From: Gammaproteobacteria bacterium
GTDB lineage: Bacteria; Pseudomonadota; Gammaproteobacteria; Thiotrichales; Thiotrichaceae
Direction: 5' to 3'
Assembly (NCBI GenBank): GCA_018822845.1
Contig: JAHJJD010000075.1
Span: forward strand, 62,001 to 126,000
DNA length: 64,000 nt
Numbering within the stretch: position 1 is the first letter of the stretch; each line of letters opens with the position of its first letter. The notes beneath the pieces are model-generated. The model had not been told where the DNA came from. It was given only the letters and a program-made list of their open reading frames with translations, and searched no databases. Both the position numbers and the translations under genes were made by a program. Positions 37,293-50,149 of this stretch are shown here, one piece after another.

Positions 37293-40200
37293 ATGCCTAA
37301 ACGGACAGACCTTAAAAGTATCCTGATTATTGGCGCAGGCCCGATCATCATCGGTCAGGCTTGCGAATTCGACTATTCCGGTGCGCAGGCGTGCAAGGCG
37401 CTACGTGAGGAAGGCTACCGCGTCATTCTGGTCAACTCCAACCCTGCGACCATCATGACCGACCCCAACATGGCCGATGCAATCTATATCGAGCCGATCC
37501 GCTGGCAGACGGTAGCCAAAATCATCGAAAAGGAACGCCCTGACGCGATCCTGCCGACCATGGGTGGCCAAACCGCGCTCAACTGCGCCCTCGACCTTTC
37601 CCGCCATGGCGTGCTGGAAAAGTTCGGTGTGGACATGATCGGTGCGAACGAGGTTTCCATCGATATGGCGGAAGACCGTCAGAAATTCCGCGTGGCAATG
37701 GATGAAATCGGTCTGGAATCCGCCCGTTCCGGCATTGCGCACAGCATGGAAGAAGCGCGTGCGGTGCAGGCTGAATTGGGTTTCCCTATCGTTATCCGTC
37801 CGTCATTCACCATGGGCGGCAGTGGTGGTGGCATTGCCTACAACAAGCAGGAATTTGAAACCATCGTGGCGCGCGGGCTGGATATGTCCCCGACCACCGA
37901 AGTCCTGCTGGAAGAATCCCTGCTCGGCTGGAAAGAGTACGAGATGGAAGTCGTGCGTGACCGCAATGACAACTGCATCATCATCTGTTCCATCGAAAAC
38001 CTCGACCCGATGGGCATCCATACCGGTGACTCCATCACGGTCGCCCCGGCACAGACCCTGACCGACAAGGAATACCAGTTGCTGCGTAATGCCTCGCTGG
38101 CGGTACTGCGCAAGATCGGCGTTGACACTGGCGGCTCCAACGTGCAGTTCTCGGTCAATCCGGATAACGGGCGCATTATCGTTATCGAAATGAACCCGCG
38201 CGTATCACGCTCTTCCGCCCTGGCTTCCAAGGCCACCGGTTTCCCGATTGCGAAGGTGGCGGCGAAACTGGCAGTTGGCTACACGCTGGATGAACTGCGT
38301 AACGAAATCACCGGGGGCGCAACCCCTGCATCGTTCGAGCCATCCATCGACTATGTGGTCACCAAGATCCCGCGTTTCACCTTTGAGAAATTCCCCAAGG
38401 CCGACCCGCGCCTGACCACGCAGATGAAATCCGTGGGCGAAGTCATGGCGATTGGCCGTACCTTCCAGGAATCTTTCCAGAAAGCCCTGCGTGGTCTGGA
38501 AACGGGTATTGACGGCCTGAATGAGCGCGTCGATCCGCAAGACCCGGATGCGAAAGACATCCTGCGCCGCCAGATGACGGAAGCCAGTTCCGAACGTATT
38601 CTGTATGTCGGCGATGCCTTCCGCATCGGCATGTCGCTGGAGGACGTGTTCGAGCTGACCAGTATCGACATGTGGTTCCTGGTGCAGATCAAGGAACTGG
38701 TCGACCTCGAAAACAGCCTGAAAGAACGCATCCTCAACGACATCACTGCCGCTGAAATGCGCATGTTGAAGCGCAAGGGTTTCTCTGACCGCCGTCTGGC
38801 CTCGCTGACCCACGAAACCGAGAAAGCGGTGCGTTCTGCGCGTCAGCGTCTGGGTGTGCGTCCGGTGTACAAACGTGTCGACACCTGTGCGGCGGAATTC
38901 GCCACCAACACGGCTTACATGTATTCCACTTACGAGCAAGAGTGCGAATCCAACCCGACCGACCGCAAGAAAATCATGGTGCTGGGCGGTGGCCCGAACC
39001 GTATCGGTCAGGGGATCGAATTTGACTACTGCTGTGTCCATGCAGCGCTGGCCCTGCGTGACGATGGCTTTGAAACCATCATGGTCAACTGCAACCCGGA
39101 AACCGTTTCCACCGACTATGACACCTCCGACCGTCTGTATTTCGAGCCACTGACGCTGGAAGACGTGATGGAAATCGTCGACCTGGAAAAGCCCGTTGGT
39201 GTGATCGTGCAATACGGCGGGCAAACCCCGTTGAAACTGGCACGCGATCTGGAAGCGCTGGGTGCGCCAATCATCGGTACATCCCCGGATTCCATTGACC
39301 TTGCTGAAGACCGTGAACGCTTCCAGCAACTGATCAACAAGCTCGGCCTCAAGCAGCCGCCCAACCGCACGGCCAGAAGCCTGGATGAAGCGGTAAGGCT
39401 GGCGGACGAAATCGGCTACCCGCTGGTAGTGCGTCCGTCCTACGTCCTCGGTGGCCGCGCGATGGAAATCGTTTACCACGAAAACGAACTGCGCCGTTAC
39501 ATGAACACCGCTGTGTCGGTTTCCAATGACTCCCCGGTACTGCTTGACCGCTATCTGGACGATGCAGTGGAGGTGGATGTGGACGCCATTTGCGACGGTG
39601 AAAACGTCCTGATCGGCGGCATTATGCAGCACATCGAACAGGCCGGTATCCACTCTGGTGACTCCGCCTGTTCCTTGCCACCATATTCCCTGAAACCGGC
39701 AGTTCAGGATGAACTGCGCGAACAAATGGTGCGCATGGGCAAAGCCTTGAAAGTGGTTGGCCTGATGAATGCCCAGTTTGCCATCAAGAACGACGAAATC
39801 TTTGTGCTGGAAGTCAACCCACGTGCGTCCCGCACCGTTCCGTTCGTATCCAAGGCGATTGGCCGTCCGCTGGCGAAGGTTGCAGCCCGCTGCATGGCAG
39901 GCCAGACATTGGCAGACCAGAACGCGCTGAACGAAATCATTCCATCCTATTACTCGGTGAAGGAAGCCGTATTCCCGTTCATCAAGTTCCCAGGCGTCGA
40001 CCCGATCCTCAGCCCGGAAATGAAATCCACTGGCGAAGTCATGGGTGTGGGTAAAAGTTTCGCGGAAGCCTTCGGTAAGGCACAATATGCAGCAGGTGAA
40101 AACTACCCGACTTCCGGCGTGGCCTTCATCAGCGTGCGTGAAGCTGACCGCAAGCACCTGGAAGAGGTTGGCAAGCTGCTGATAGGGCAGGGTTTCAAGG

Positions 40201-40514
40201 TCGTCGCTACCCGTGGTACGGCGCGTGAACTGCAAAATGCTGGCATCGAGTGCGAAATTGTCAACAAGATGCGCGAAGGCCGTCCCAATATCGTCGACAT
40301 GATCAAGAACGAGGAAATCGACCTGATCGTGAACACGACTGAAGGCGAACAGTCTACCCGTGATTCTTTCGAGATTCGCCGCGAAGCCTTGCAGCACAAA
40401 ATCACCTACACAACCACAATCGCGGGTGCGCGTGCCCTGTGCAAGGCCATGGCCTACACAGACAGCGAGCAGGTTTATTGCTTGCAGGATCTGCACCGGG
40501 AAATAGCACAATAG
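37293..40514 (+). CDS. carB: Carbamoyl-phosphate synthase large subunit
   Basis: 1073 residues, full length. It has two homologous ATP-grasp halves: carboxyphosphate (about 1-400, [34 protein letters not shown]) and carbamoyl phosphate (about 555-935, [36 protein letters not shown]). An oligomerisation region lies between them. The C-terminal allosteric MGS domain (about 936-1073) contains [16 protein letters not shown] and [20 protein letters not shown]. Fourteen bases separate it from carA. Confidence 0.98.
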   Translation: MPKRTDLKSILIIGAGPIIIGQACEFDYSGAQACKALREEGYRVILVNSNPATIMTDPNMADAIYIEPIRWQTVAKIIEKERPDAILPTMGGQTALNCALDLSRHGVLEKFGVDMIGANEVSIDMAEDRQKFRVAMDEIGLESARSGIAHSMEEARAVQAELGFPIVIRPSFTMGGSGGGIAYNKQEFETIVARGLDMSPTTEVLLEESLLGWKEYEMEVVRDRNDNCIIICSIENLDPMGIHTGDSITVAPAQTLTDKEYQLLRNASLAVLRKIGVDTGGSNVQFSVNPDNGRIIVIEMNPRVSRSSALASKATGFPIAKVAAKLAVGYTLDELRNEITGGATPASFEPSIDYVVTKIPRFTFEKFPKADPRLTTQMKSVGEVMAIGRTFQESFQKALRGLETGIDGLNERVDPQDPDAKDILRRQMTEASSERILYVGDAFRIGMSLEDVFELTSIDMWFLVQIKELVDLENSLKERILNDITAAEMRMLKRKGFSDRRLASLTHETEKAVRSARQRLGVRPVYKRVDTCAAEFATNTAYMYSTYEQECESNPTDRKKIMVLGGGPNRIGQGIEFDYCCVHAALALRDDGFETIMVNCNPETVSTDYDTSDRLYFEPLTLEDVMEIVDLEKPVGVIVQYGGQTPLKLARDLEALGAPIIGTSPDSIDLAEDRERFQQLINKLGLKQPPNRTARSLDEAVRLADEIGYPLVVRPSYVLGGRAMEIVYHENELRRYMNTAVSVSNDSPVLLDRYLDDAVEVDVDAICDGENVLIGGIMQHIEQAGIHSGDSACSLPPYSLKPAVQDELREQMVRMGKALKVVGLMNAQFAIKNDEIFVLEVNPRASRTVPFVSKAIGRPLAKVAARCMAGQTLADQNALNEIIPSYYSVKEAVFPFIKFPGVDPILSPEMKSTGEVMGVGKSFAEAFGKAQYAAGENYPTSGVAFISVREADRKHLEEVGKLLIGQGFKVVATRGTARELQNAGIECEIVNKMREGRPNIVDMIKNEEIDLIVNTTEGEQSTRDSFEIRREALQHKITYTTTIAGARALCKAMAYTDSEQVYCLQDLHREIAQ

Positions 40515-40523
40515 GAATTGAAC

Positions 40524-41009
40524 ATGAGTATCAGACCACCCATTACTGCCCAAGGCGCGGAGCGTTTGAAAGCTGAATTGCAGCGCCTGAAAACCGAAGA
40601 TCGCCCACGTATCGTGCAGGCGATTGCCGATGCACGTGAGCATGGCGACCTGAAGGAAAACGCGGAATACCATGCTGCCCGCGAGCAGCAAAGCTTCTGC
40701 GAAGGCCGCATCAAGGAGCTGGAAAGCATCCTGTCGATGGCGCAAATCATTGATGTTGCTGTGGTAGGCGCTGCCAACCCCGGCAAGGTCGTGTTCGGTG
40801 CTACGGTTGAACTGGAAGAAGTCGGAACCGGCACAACCATTGCCTATCAGATCGTCGGTGACAGTGAAGCCGATATCAAGCAGAACCGTGTCGGGGTTTC
40901 CACCCCGATTGCCCGTGCCATGATAGGCAAGGAAGAAGGCGATGTGGCGGTGGTACAGGCTCCAGGTGGCGTCCGCGAATACGAAATCATTGAAGTCAGT
41001 TACCAATAG
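40524..41009 (+). CDS. greA: Transcript cleavage factor GreA
   Basis: 161 residues from ATG 40524 (aggaa upstream); a TTG two codons earlier is less likely. The N-terminal coiled coil carries the acidic tip in [20 protein letters not shown], which inserts into the RNA polymerase secondary channel. The C-terminal FKBP-like domain contains [20 protein letters not shown]. Rescues backtracked RNA polymerase. It follows carB by nine bases, a common gammaproteobacterial order. Overlaps the next gene by one base. Confidence 0.97.
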   Translation: MSIRPPITAQGAERLKAELQRLKTEDRPRIVQAIADAREHGDLKENAEYHAAREQQSFCEGRIKELESILSMAQIIDVAVVGAANPGKVVFGATVELEEVGTGTTIAYQIVGDSEADIKQNRVGVSTPIARAMIGKEEGDVAVVQAPGGVREYEIIEVSYQ

Positions 41010-41620
41010 TGACAGACAACAGCATTACCCGCATCGGCTTGTTGCAGCACGGCGCGGTGGAAGCCGGGGATGTGTTTTGTGGCGAGCTGGAAACACCCTT
41101 GAGCAAACCGGGCTGGAAGTATCTCAAGCAGCGCTTCGGACGCAGCCAGCCGGAGTGGGATGCTGTCATCACTTCGCCGAAAATGCAGTGCGTCGCTTTC
41201 GCCGAGTGGTTTGCCCAAAAGCATGATTTGCCGCTGATGCGGGATGAGCGCTTGCAGGAAATCCATTTCGGCGAGTGGGAAGGTTGTTCCCCGCAACAGA
41301 TCGTACAGCAGCATCCCGAACAGGTGGCGGAATGGTGGGTGAATCCTGCTCAGGTCTTGCCTGCCGGAGGTGAAAGTTTTGGCGATTTCCGTGCGCGCGT
41401 TCTGGATGCATGGACGGAAATGCCACGCACCTGGCGCGGCGAACGGGTGCTGGTTGTCACGCATGCCATGGTGATTCGCACCATTCTGGCGTATGTCTTG
41501 CAGGTTCCGGATGAGCGCCTGCTGGCATTCAATATCGAGTATGGAAGTCTGACCAGTCTGCGCGTATTGCGTGACCGCAATGGGGAATGGACGAGCCTGT
41601 TGAGCCATGGCTGTGGATAA
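41009..41620 (+). CDS. Histidine phosphatase family protein, CobC-like, with altered active-site arginines
   Basis: 203 residues, GTG start overlapping the greA stop. Phosphoglycerate mutase-like fold: LLQHGAVEAGDVFCGELETP, TSPKMQCVAFAEWFA, RLQEIHFGEWEG and VLVVTHAMVIRTILAYVL. The catalytic His14, acid Glu84 and second His remain. The canonical RHG arginine is Gln13, and the second pocket arginine (family pattern SPL-x-RC) is Gln60. The following cobS gene suggests alpha-ribazole phosphatase (CobC) of cobalamin assembly. Whether the enzyme is active with two Arg to Gln changes is open. Confidence 0.8.
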   Translation: MTDNSITRIGLLQHGAVEAGDVFCGELETPLSKPGWKYLKQRFGRSQPEWDAVITSPKMQCVAFAEWFAQKHDLPLMRDERLQEIHFGEWEGCSPQQIVQQHPEQVAEWWVNPAQVLPAGGESFGDFRARVLDAWTEMPRTWRGERVLVVTHAMVIRTILAYVLQVPDERLLAFNIEYGSLTSLRVLRDRNGEWTSLLSHGCG

Positions 41621-41725
41621 ATTATTGAATTGCAGGCTCCGGACTGGACTTTTTACATAAGCTTATAGAAAAATAACGCTGGGTGGAATTTTCCTGTTTA
41701 TTTCCTTGTACAGGCGCTTGCAGGC

Positions 41726-42463
41726 ATGGTGAAAGCATTCTTTCGTTCTTTTCTGGTTGCAATGGCGGTTTTGACGCGCCTGCCGGTTCCTTCTATCGAC
41801 AGTTTTTCTGCTGAAGAAAAAGGCCGTGGCCTGATCTGGTTCCCTGTGATTGGTGCCTTGATGGGCTTGATTCTGGCGGCGATTGCCTGGCAGTTGCAAG
41901 GTGTCGAGCCAGTGCTTGCTTCTGTCATACTCCTCACTGTCTGGATGTTTGTCAGTGAGTTGCATCATCTGGATGCGCTTGCCCGCAGCATTAGCGCGTG
42001 GTTCTTTGGCGAGGTTTGCGCACCTGCTGAGGAAACTGACAATGTTACGCCTTCTGCTCCTCATCTGGGGGTGATGGGGGTTATGGCCCTGGTCATGATG
42101 GTCAAGTTTGCGGCTTTGTCAGTGCTGATTGAATACAAGGTGTGGCCGTATATTATGCTGGCTCCCCTGACTGCACGTTTGCTGGTCATTGCCCTGATTG
42201 GCTTTACCCCCATTGCCCAGGGTGAGGACAGGGCGCATGAGTTCCGCATTGAGTTTCCTTACATTGCACTGTTCATCTGGCTGTTGATGGCCGTGCCGAT
42301 GGCGCTGGTGGCGGGGGTATCCATGTTTGCGGTATTCGTTACGCTGGTGTTGATCCGCTATCGCATGAAAAGCACCTGCGGCGGGCTGCGCTGGGAGTCC
42401 ATCGGCGCAGCTATCGTCCTGCTGGAGGCTGTCGGCCTGTTCGCGGCTGCGCTGATGGCTTGA
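41726..42463 (+). CDS. cobS: Adenosylcobinamide-GDP ribazoletransferase (cobalamin synthase) CobS
   Basis: 245 residues with six to seven membrane segments. Family pattern: FLVAMAVLTRLPVPSIDSF, RGLIWFPVIGALMGLILA, LHHLDALARSISAWFFG-like motif in place of LDGLADTADG, and KSTCGGLRWESIGAAIVLLE at the end. Joins adenosylcobinamide-GDP and alpha-ribazole in the last steps of cobalamin synthesis at the inner membrane. The acidic first-loop motif is weaker than usual, so the assignment is good but not certain. Other cob genes are not in this window. Confidence 0.82.
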   Translation: MVKAFFRSFLVAMAVLTRLPVPSIDSFSAEEKGRGLIWFPVIGALMGLILAAIAWQLQGVEPVLASVILLTVWMFVSELHHLDALARSISAWFFGEVCAPAEETDNVTPSAPHLGVMGVMALVMMVKFAALSVLIEYKVWPYIMLAPLTARLLVIALIGFTPIAQGEDRAHEFRIEFPYIALFIWLLMAVPMALVAGVSMFAVFVTLVLIRYRMKSTCGGLRWESIGAAIVLLEAVGLFAAALMA

Positions 42464-42469
42464 TCGTTA

Positions 42470-44134
<1,665 letters not shown>

Positions 44135-44170
44135 TTAGGATCAGGCTTGGTCAGGGCTTATTATGGATTT

Positions 44171-44626
44171 ATGTTAGTTAAAGAACAACCCGTTGTGATC
44201 TCCCCTCGCCCAAAATCTTTTGCGGCCTTGATGGAGATGTATGAAATCAACTACATACAGTTGCGCCTGCTATGCGGTGACTTGCGTGTGTTGCCTGCTG
44301 AAACGGTTTCGCAGGTAGATCGCTGTATTCCTGTCGCCCTGCGGATTGTCGATTCCTCCCGCCATACCACGACTGTCATGTTGACCTATATGTTTCAGGA
44401 GGGGGGAAACAATCTTGACAGGGATAGCCGCCCTGACATGCTGATACGGGTTTATCATGATTCCTGTCAGGCGGAAGTCATCAGCCATCGTTGCCGTCTG
44501 TCAGAAGATCCCATCCACTATTGGGGGAGGGAACTCGATACCATGCTCCTGTGCCGCTGGCGCATGAACCGCTTCTTGTACAAATGGACAAATTACCTGC
44601 GTAGGCAAGGCCATAGCTTTTCCTAG
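44171..44626 (+). CDS. DUF1249 (YqiB) family protein
   Basis: 151 residues from ATG 44171. SFAALMEMYEINYIQLRLLC, RHTTTVMLTYMFQ, DMLIRVYHDSCQAEVISH and a C-terminal NRFLYKWTNYLRRQGHSFS match the family layout, which has no known function. Soluble, no catalytic motif recognised. It stands alone between divergent pgm and iscR; the start in the ttatg at 44162 is in another frame. Confidence 0.82.
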   Translation: MLVKEQPVVISPRPKSFAALMEMYEINYIQLRLLCGDLRVLPAETVSQVDRCIPVALRIVDSSRHTTTVMLTYMFQEGGNNLDRDSRPDMLIRVYHDSCQAEVISHRCRLSEDPIHYWGRELDTMLLCRWRMNRFLYKWTNYLRRQGHSFS

Positions 44627-44738
44627 GGTCAACTATATGTCAATGGCTTGTATAGCTTATTGGCATTCAAACTTGTTGTCATATACTTAGTAGAAGATGC
44701 CAAACTATTTTTTGTATAGGTAAAAGTTGTCTAAATTC

Positions 44739-44790
44739 TTGACTAAAGAAGTTGGTTAATTTAGTATGCTGACTAATTTAGTAGGAATAT
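44739..44790 (+). promoter_or_regulatory. iscR promoter with type 1 IscR site
   Basis: A -35 box ttgact (44739-44744) and a -10 box tagtat (44762-44767) are 17 bases apart. Overlapping the -10, 44764-44790 contains gactaatttagt, which fits the core GACT-R-WWW-Y-AGT of the type 1 IscR site. This predicts autorepression by [2Fe-2S]-IscR, as known in E. coli. A weaker gactaaagaagt core lies at 44741. Confidence 0.7.
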
Positions 44791-44826
44791 GTGTAAGGTG
44801 CAGCCAGACTGCAAAGGAGTATTCAC

Positions 44827-45318
44827 ATGAAGTTGTCAACCAAAGGTCGCTATGCAGTCACTGCAATGATGGATCTCGCCATTCATGATCATCAGGGGCC
44901 TGTGACGCTTGCGGATATTTCCCAGTGCCAGGGTATTTCATTGTCATACCTCGAACAATTGTTTGCGAAGTTGCGCAAGGAAGGGTTGGTTGAGGGAGTT
45001 CGCGGTCCAGGTGGCGGTTATCGCCTGGGGCGTCCGGCCAGTCAGATCAGTATTGCCGAAATCATCAATGCAGTTGATGAAAATATTGATGTTACCCGTT
45101 GTTTGGGCAACAAGGACTGCCATGGCGGTGAAAAATGCCTGACCCATCAGTTGTGGGAAGATCTCAGTAACCGCTTGTACGAGTTCCTGGATAATCTGAC
45201 ACTGGCAAGTTTCATCAACCGTCCTGAAATCCGCGAAGTAGCCCGTCGGCAAGATACGATTGCCAGCCGCATTGCAACCATGTTTCCGCCACGCGCAACG
45301 ATAAGCGCAATGATGTAA
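44827..45318 (+). CDS. iscR: Iron-sulfur cluster regulator IscR
   Basis: 163 residues; Rrf2 family. [20 protein letters not shown], the winged helix [33 protein letters not shown], and the cluster ligands in [21 protein letters not shown] (three Cys, plus His). Shine-Dalgarno aaggag nine bases upstream. Normally iscSUA follow; here a terminator and a convergent phosphoesterase gene follow, so iscR is detached from the isc genes. Confidence 0.96.
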   Translation: MKLSTKGRYAVTAMMDLAIHDHQGPVTLADISQCQGISLSYLEQLFAKLRKEGLVEGVRGPGGGYRLGRPASQISIAEIINAVDENIDVTRCLGNKDCHGGEKCLTHQLWEDLSNRLYEFLDNLTLASFINRPEIREVARRQDTIASRIATMFPPRATISAMM

Positions 45319-45352
45319 TCCGGTTTTGGTTTTTACTGTATGGAAAGAATAT

Positions 45353-45379
45353 GGGGCGTTTGATACGCCCCGTTTTTTA
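45353..45379 (+). terminator. Rho-independent terminator after iscR
   Basis: Stem ggggcgt / acgcccc with a five-base loop and a gtttttt tail. It overlaps the last codon of the convergent gene ending at 45377. Confidence 0.9.
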
Positions 45380-46132
45380 TGCGGATTTCTTGAATTGCGG
45401 CATTTCGTGGCGGGTATCCAGCTGATGCAGTTCAAGGGTAGGGTGAACCTGCAACATGGTCAGCTTGCCCAGGGAGTCATCTTCCAGCAGTGAAGCGCCG
45501 GTATCAATGTAGTAAATATTGGCACTCTGTAGCGGGTTCCTGACCGGAGTATGCCCGAATACCGCCAGGGCAACACCTTCCACCGGAGTTGTACGGCCCG
45601 ACATGGACAGGTACTTGAAACGGTTACGCGACCAAAGTGCGTAGTCGGCAACATCTGTATCGTTGTACAGTGACTGTACAAATTTGCTCCATGGCATACC
45701 GGTTGGGATGTCGGCATGTACAACGGCAACTGAACCGATGTTGGTGGTTATTTCAAACGCCAGGGGGAGCTTTTCGATAACCTGGCGGATGCGCGGTTGG
45801 ACGCTGGTTGGAATGCGTTTCCACCAATTGCCGCCGTTGTAACGGATCCAGTTGTCGCGGGCAGATGTATCATGCATGGAATCCAGCAGCATCCTTTCAT
45901 GGTTGCCCATGATGGAATAAAACCAGGGGTTGTTGAGGAACTCAATGACGCGATGGGATTCCGGGCCACGATCAATCAGGTCGCCAACAGAAAACACCCG
46001 GTCATGCTCGGGGTCAAAATTTACCCGCAGCAGCAGAACTTCCAGTGCTGAAAAAGAACCGTGTATGTCACCTACGATGAAATCCCTTCCGCGCAGGTTC
46101 TTGCCAAAAAATTTGAATGGGGTATATGACAT
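45377..46132 (-). CDS. Serine/threonine-type metallophosphoesterase (PphA-like)
   Basis: 251 residues from ATG 46132, which has ggaaga upstream. Calcineurin-like motifs in order: FIVGDIHGSFSALEVLL, VFSVGDLIDRGPESHRVI, YSIMGNHERMLLDSM, VAVVHADIPTGMPW and LAVFGHTPVRNP. These bind two metal ions; the family acts on phosphoproteins or small phospho-compounds. Substrate unknown. Single gene, divergent from nothing obvious upstream. Confidence 0.9.
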   Translation of the reverse strand: MSYTPFKFFGKNLRGRDFIVGDIHGSFSALEVLLLRVNFDPEHDRVFSVGDLIDRGPESHRVIEFLNNPWFYSIMGNHERMLLDSMHDTSARDNWIRYNGGNWWKRIPTSVQPRIRQVIEKLPLAFEITTNIGSVAVVHADIPTGMPWSKFVQSLYNDTDVADYALWSRNRFKYLSMSGRTTPVEGVALAVFGHTPVRNPLQSANIYYIDTGASLLEDDSLGKLTMLQVHPTLELHQLDTRHEMPQFKKSA

Positions 46133-46320
46133 GGCATCGTCTTCCAATGATTCCGACTCTAATCAAATGAATTTATTCAGGGCTTGGAAAACTAATTTTA
46201 TTGTGACACCCGACTATAAAGCTCATCAATATTCACGTTCGCTTTGTGAATACAAATATTTTAGCCAGAATAAGGAAAAAATGTGGGTTTATCCAAATTG
46301 AAAATATTTATATTCAAAAA

Positions 46321-46692
46321 CTACTTTTTGATGAGGAATAATAACAGGAATAGCCACCCCATAATGAAAGCTGTCCCGCCAAGTGGTGTGATTACGGCGA
46401 TTGCTGTTATACCGGTCATTGCATAGGCATAGAGGCTTGCAGAGAACAGCAGCACGCCAAGGGTAAAGGCATAGCCAGCATAGTTGAGCAGCTTGTGGTT
46501 ATAATGCTCGCGCAGCAGCCCGGTAGCCAGCAAGGCGAAGGCGTGGTAGAACTGATATTCAACCCCTGTGTGAAAACGTTGCAGCATTTTGGCGTCGAGC
46601 ATTTTTTCCAGGCCATGTGCGCCAAATGCACCCAGAATGACCGCAAACATTCCCAACAGGGCACCAATTATCAGACAATAGTTTCTCTTCAT
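46321..46692 (-). CDS. DUF423 (YgdD) family small membrane protein
   Basis: 123 residues, four membrane helices. NYCLIIGALLGMFAVILGAF, GAHGLEKMLDAKMLQRFHTG, EYQFYHAFALLATGLL and TPLGGTAFIMGWLFLLLFLI are typical of the family. Function unknown. It lies 57 bases after rsmJ on the same strand and may be the last gene of an argG-slyX-rsmJ transcript. Confidence 0.92.
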   Translation of the reverse strand: MKRNYCLIIGALLGMFAVILGAFGAHGLEKMLDAKMLQRFHTGVEYQFYHAFALLATGLLREHYNHKLLNYAGYAFTLGVLLFSASLYAYAMTGITAIAVITPLGGTAFIMGWLFLLLFLIKK

Positions 46693-46749
46693 TATACATC
46701 CAATTTATTTATGAATACGCATGCGAGACGGCAGTTATATAGAGTGATT

Positions 46750-47478
46750 TTAAAGACTATGGCCTGGCTTGGGATAGTCTTCCTGATGCTGGTTTTCCTG
46801 CGCAGTTGCTTTGCCTAAATATACGTCATAACGCACGGCTTTTCCGCTAATGACGAAAGCGGGTTTGCATCCGCCCAGTTCGGCGGCGTGGCGTGGGCGT
46901 TTCACCACTACACGGTGTTTGGCATACTGGCGGGCAATGTCCAGCAGTTCGCTGCTGTCCGGGTCTTCACCTACGATTTGGTGGAAAAAGCGCATCTCTT
47001 TTTGCACCAGCGCCGATTTTTGCCGTTCCGGGAACATCGGGTCAAGGTAGATTACGTCTGGCAGGGTTGCAGAGGAAAGTTTGGGCAGCCAGTCGTGAGC
47101 GCTGGTGTGATGAAGGGTCATGCGGGCGGCGATGGCTTGTACTTCGCTGTCGCCGCTTGTACGGGCGCGTGCAAGGCCATCTTGCAGGAGGGCATGGATG
47201 GTGGGGGAACGCTCCAGCAGGGTGACAGTGCATCCCAGGGTGGCCAGAACGAAGGCTTCGCGGCCTAGTCCTGCGGTCGCGTCGATGACGTGCGGATTCC
47301 TGAGTTTGTGCAGGCCGATGGCTTTGGCGATGTCCTGGCCTTTGCCGCCGCCGAATTTACGGCGGTGCTGGGCTTTGCCTTCGAGGAAGTCGACGTAAAC
47401 GGGGCCGACCCTGGGGTCTTCGGTGTCGTGGAGTTCCAGCCTGGCCGGAGTTTGTACCAGTTGGTAACGTTCGGGCAT
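46750..47478 (-). CDS. rsmJ: 16S rRNA (guanine1516-N2)-methyltransferase RsmJ
   Basis: 242 residues. SAM-binding GLGREAFVLATLGCTVTLLE preceded by NPHVIDATA, the catalytic-type motif VIYLDPMFPERQKSAL, and the N-terminal VYVDFLEGKAQHRRKFGGGK are characteristic of RsmJ (YhiQ). Modifies 16S rRNA late in 30S assembly. Start overlaps the slyX stop by one base. Confidence 0.95.
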   Translation of the reverse strand: MPERYQLVQTPARLELHDTEDPRVGPVYVDFLEGKAQHRRKFGGGKGQDIAKAIGLHKLRNPHVIDATAGLGREAFVLATLGCTVTLLERSPTIHALLQDGLARARTSGDSEVQAIAARMTLHHTSAHDWLPKLSSATLPDVIYLDPMFPERQKSALVQKEMRFFHQIVGEDPDSSELLDIARQYAKHRVVVKRPRHAAELGGCKPAFVISGKAVRYDVYLGKATAQENQHQEDYPKPGHSL

Positions 47479-47681
47479 CAGTAGTGCGGGGGCGGCGGCT
47501 CATCGGCAGCATTGCCGACCAATGCGGGTTCCAGTGCCTTGAGCTTGTCGTTGAGGCGTTCGATTTCCCGCAGGGCTTGGGTGATTTCCTGTTGTTGCAG
47601 GTAAATCTGCTGACTCAGTGCTTCCAGCGTTTGCTCCTGTTCCATGAACAGGAGCTCCAGTTTTTCCAGCCGTGCTTCCAT
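47478..47681 (-). CDS. slyX: SlyX family coiled-coil protein
   Basis: 67 residues: ARLEKLELLFMEQEQTLEAL is a heptad coiled coil, followed by a second helix and the typical C-terminal EPPPPHY. Function unknown. Six bases downstream of argG and overlapping rsmJ. Confidence 0.93.
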   Translation of the reverse strand: MEARLEKLELLFMEQEQTLEALSQQIYLQQQEITQALREIERLNDKLKALEPALVGNAADEPPPPHY

Positions 47682-47687
47682 CAGGAA

Positions 47688-48908
<1,221 letters not shown>

Positions 48909-49023
48909 GTCTGTTGTTCCCGTAGGTAAATCGAAACGGGGGATTATATGCCTGTTGCAACGCCAAATAAATGCGCCCGTGCTATGCTTGCGCGCAGTTT
49001 TAGGCAGATGAAGTGATTGGTTG

Positions 49024-50025
49024 ATGTTCATTGCACCCGATTTCGAAACGTTCAAGGCTGATTTTGCGGCAGGTTTACAAGCCATGCTCACGCCTGACGG
49101 GCTGGGCGCTTTCATTCTGGTGCTGGCCAACAGCATGCAGGATGCGCAACTGCGCAGCTTGTTGAAAGGCGACCTGGACAGGGCGTTTGCGCAATTGCTG
49201 GCGGCCAGTCCCGATGGGCCGGAAGATGACCGCACGGTATTCGCCGCGCTTGCCGCAACCGGCATTGACCGGTTGGGTTGCTGGGAAAGCTGCCCGCAGG
49301 GGCCGTGGGAGCTGGTCATCAACCCGCTGCGTTCGTTGCGCCCGGCGCGTGTTTCCGGCGAAGTTTTCAGTGAAATACAACGGCCATTCGAGCCCGGCAA
49401 GTTCCATTTCAACAAACCGTTCCTGCGCCCGGAAATCCTCTGGGATGGTGCATGGCAGGGCGGGCAGCTACGGGTGCTGTACAACAAGTTTCCGTTTGCG
49501 CCCTGGCATTTGCTGGTGGTGCCGGAGCCTGAACAGACCCTGCCGCAATTCCTGACCCATACGCACCATGCCCGCATGATGGAACTGGTGGCGGCGCAAG
49601 CGCAGGTGCTGCCGGGTCTGGGAATGGCGTTCAACAGCCTTGGCGCTTACGCATCCATCAATCAACTGCATTTTCAGGGGTTTGTGCGCGAAACGCCCCT
49701 GCCACTGGAATCCCCGCGCTGGGCGCATAACGGTGGAGAGGAAACCTATCCGCTGGCCTGCTTCCGCACGGATTGCATGCAGGATGCATGGCAGATCATC
49801 ACGCAATGCCACGCCAGCAACCAGCCTTACAACCTGCTATACCGGGCCGATGCCTGTTATATCCTGCCGCGCCTGGGGCAGGGGCTGGTAGCATTGCCGG
49901 ACTGGGCGCAGGGGATCGCATGGCATGAAATCTGCGGTGTTTTCACCATTCCGGATCGTGCCTCACTGGATGTTGCTACAGCAGAAGGTATTTATCAGGC
50001 GCTGGCCAGACTGGCTGTCGGTTGA
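49024..50025 (+). CDS. HIT-superfamily nucleotidyltransferase/phosphorylase-like protein
   Basis: 333 residues from ATG 49024. The segments [20 protein letters not shown] and [14 protein letters not shown] resemble the GalT / Ap4A phosphorylase / GDP-sugar phosphorylase branch of the HIT superfamily, where the histidine of the second segment would be near the nucleophile. The N-terminal third (1-110) has no recognised match. The substrate cannot be named. It is divergent from argG with about 115 bases of shared upstream region. Confidence 0.65.
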   Translation: MFIAPDFETFKADFAAGLQAMLTPDGLGAFILVLANSMQDAQLRSLLKGDLDRAFAQLLAASPDGPEDDRTVFAALAATGIDRLGCWESCPQGPWELVINPLRSLRPARVSGEVFSEIQRPFEPGKFHFNKPFLRPEILWDGAWQGGQLRVLYNKFPFAPWHLLVVPEPEQTLPQFLTHTHHARMMELVAAQAQVLPGLGMAFNSLGAYASINQLHFQGFVRETPLPLESPRWAHNGGEETYPLACFRTDCMQDAWQIITQCHASNQPYNLLYRADACYILPRLGQGLVALPDWAQGIAWHEICGVFTIPDRASLDVATAEGIYQALARLAVG

Positions 50026-50149
50026 TAGCTAATATTGATCGGCAAGGATGAAAGTTGTACGGCTAAATGCTTGTGAGTATTAGTTTTTGCTTATATACTT
50101 TGCCATGTTGCGAAAATAACACAATCGTGTAATCGAGGGGGCGGAGATA

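Noticed and set aside
38205-41006. A 933-codon open frame antisense to carB and greA
   Set aside because: It mirrors the codon bias of the well-identified sense genes and has no family-like motifs or ribosome-binding site.
46131-46301. A 56-codon open frame starting over the phosphoesterase start
   Set aside because: No ribosome-binding site or family resemblance, and it overlaps a firm gene start.
46711-46818. A 35-codon open frame with one hydrophobic helix
   Set aside because: Overlaps the 3' end of rsmJ on the other strand and has no clear ribosome-binding site; possible but not supportable.
48909-49634. N-terminal extension of argG by about 240 codons
   Set aside because: It is antisense to the HIT-like gene, and ArgG normally begins at the Met used (48908).
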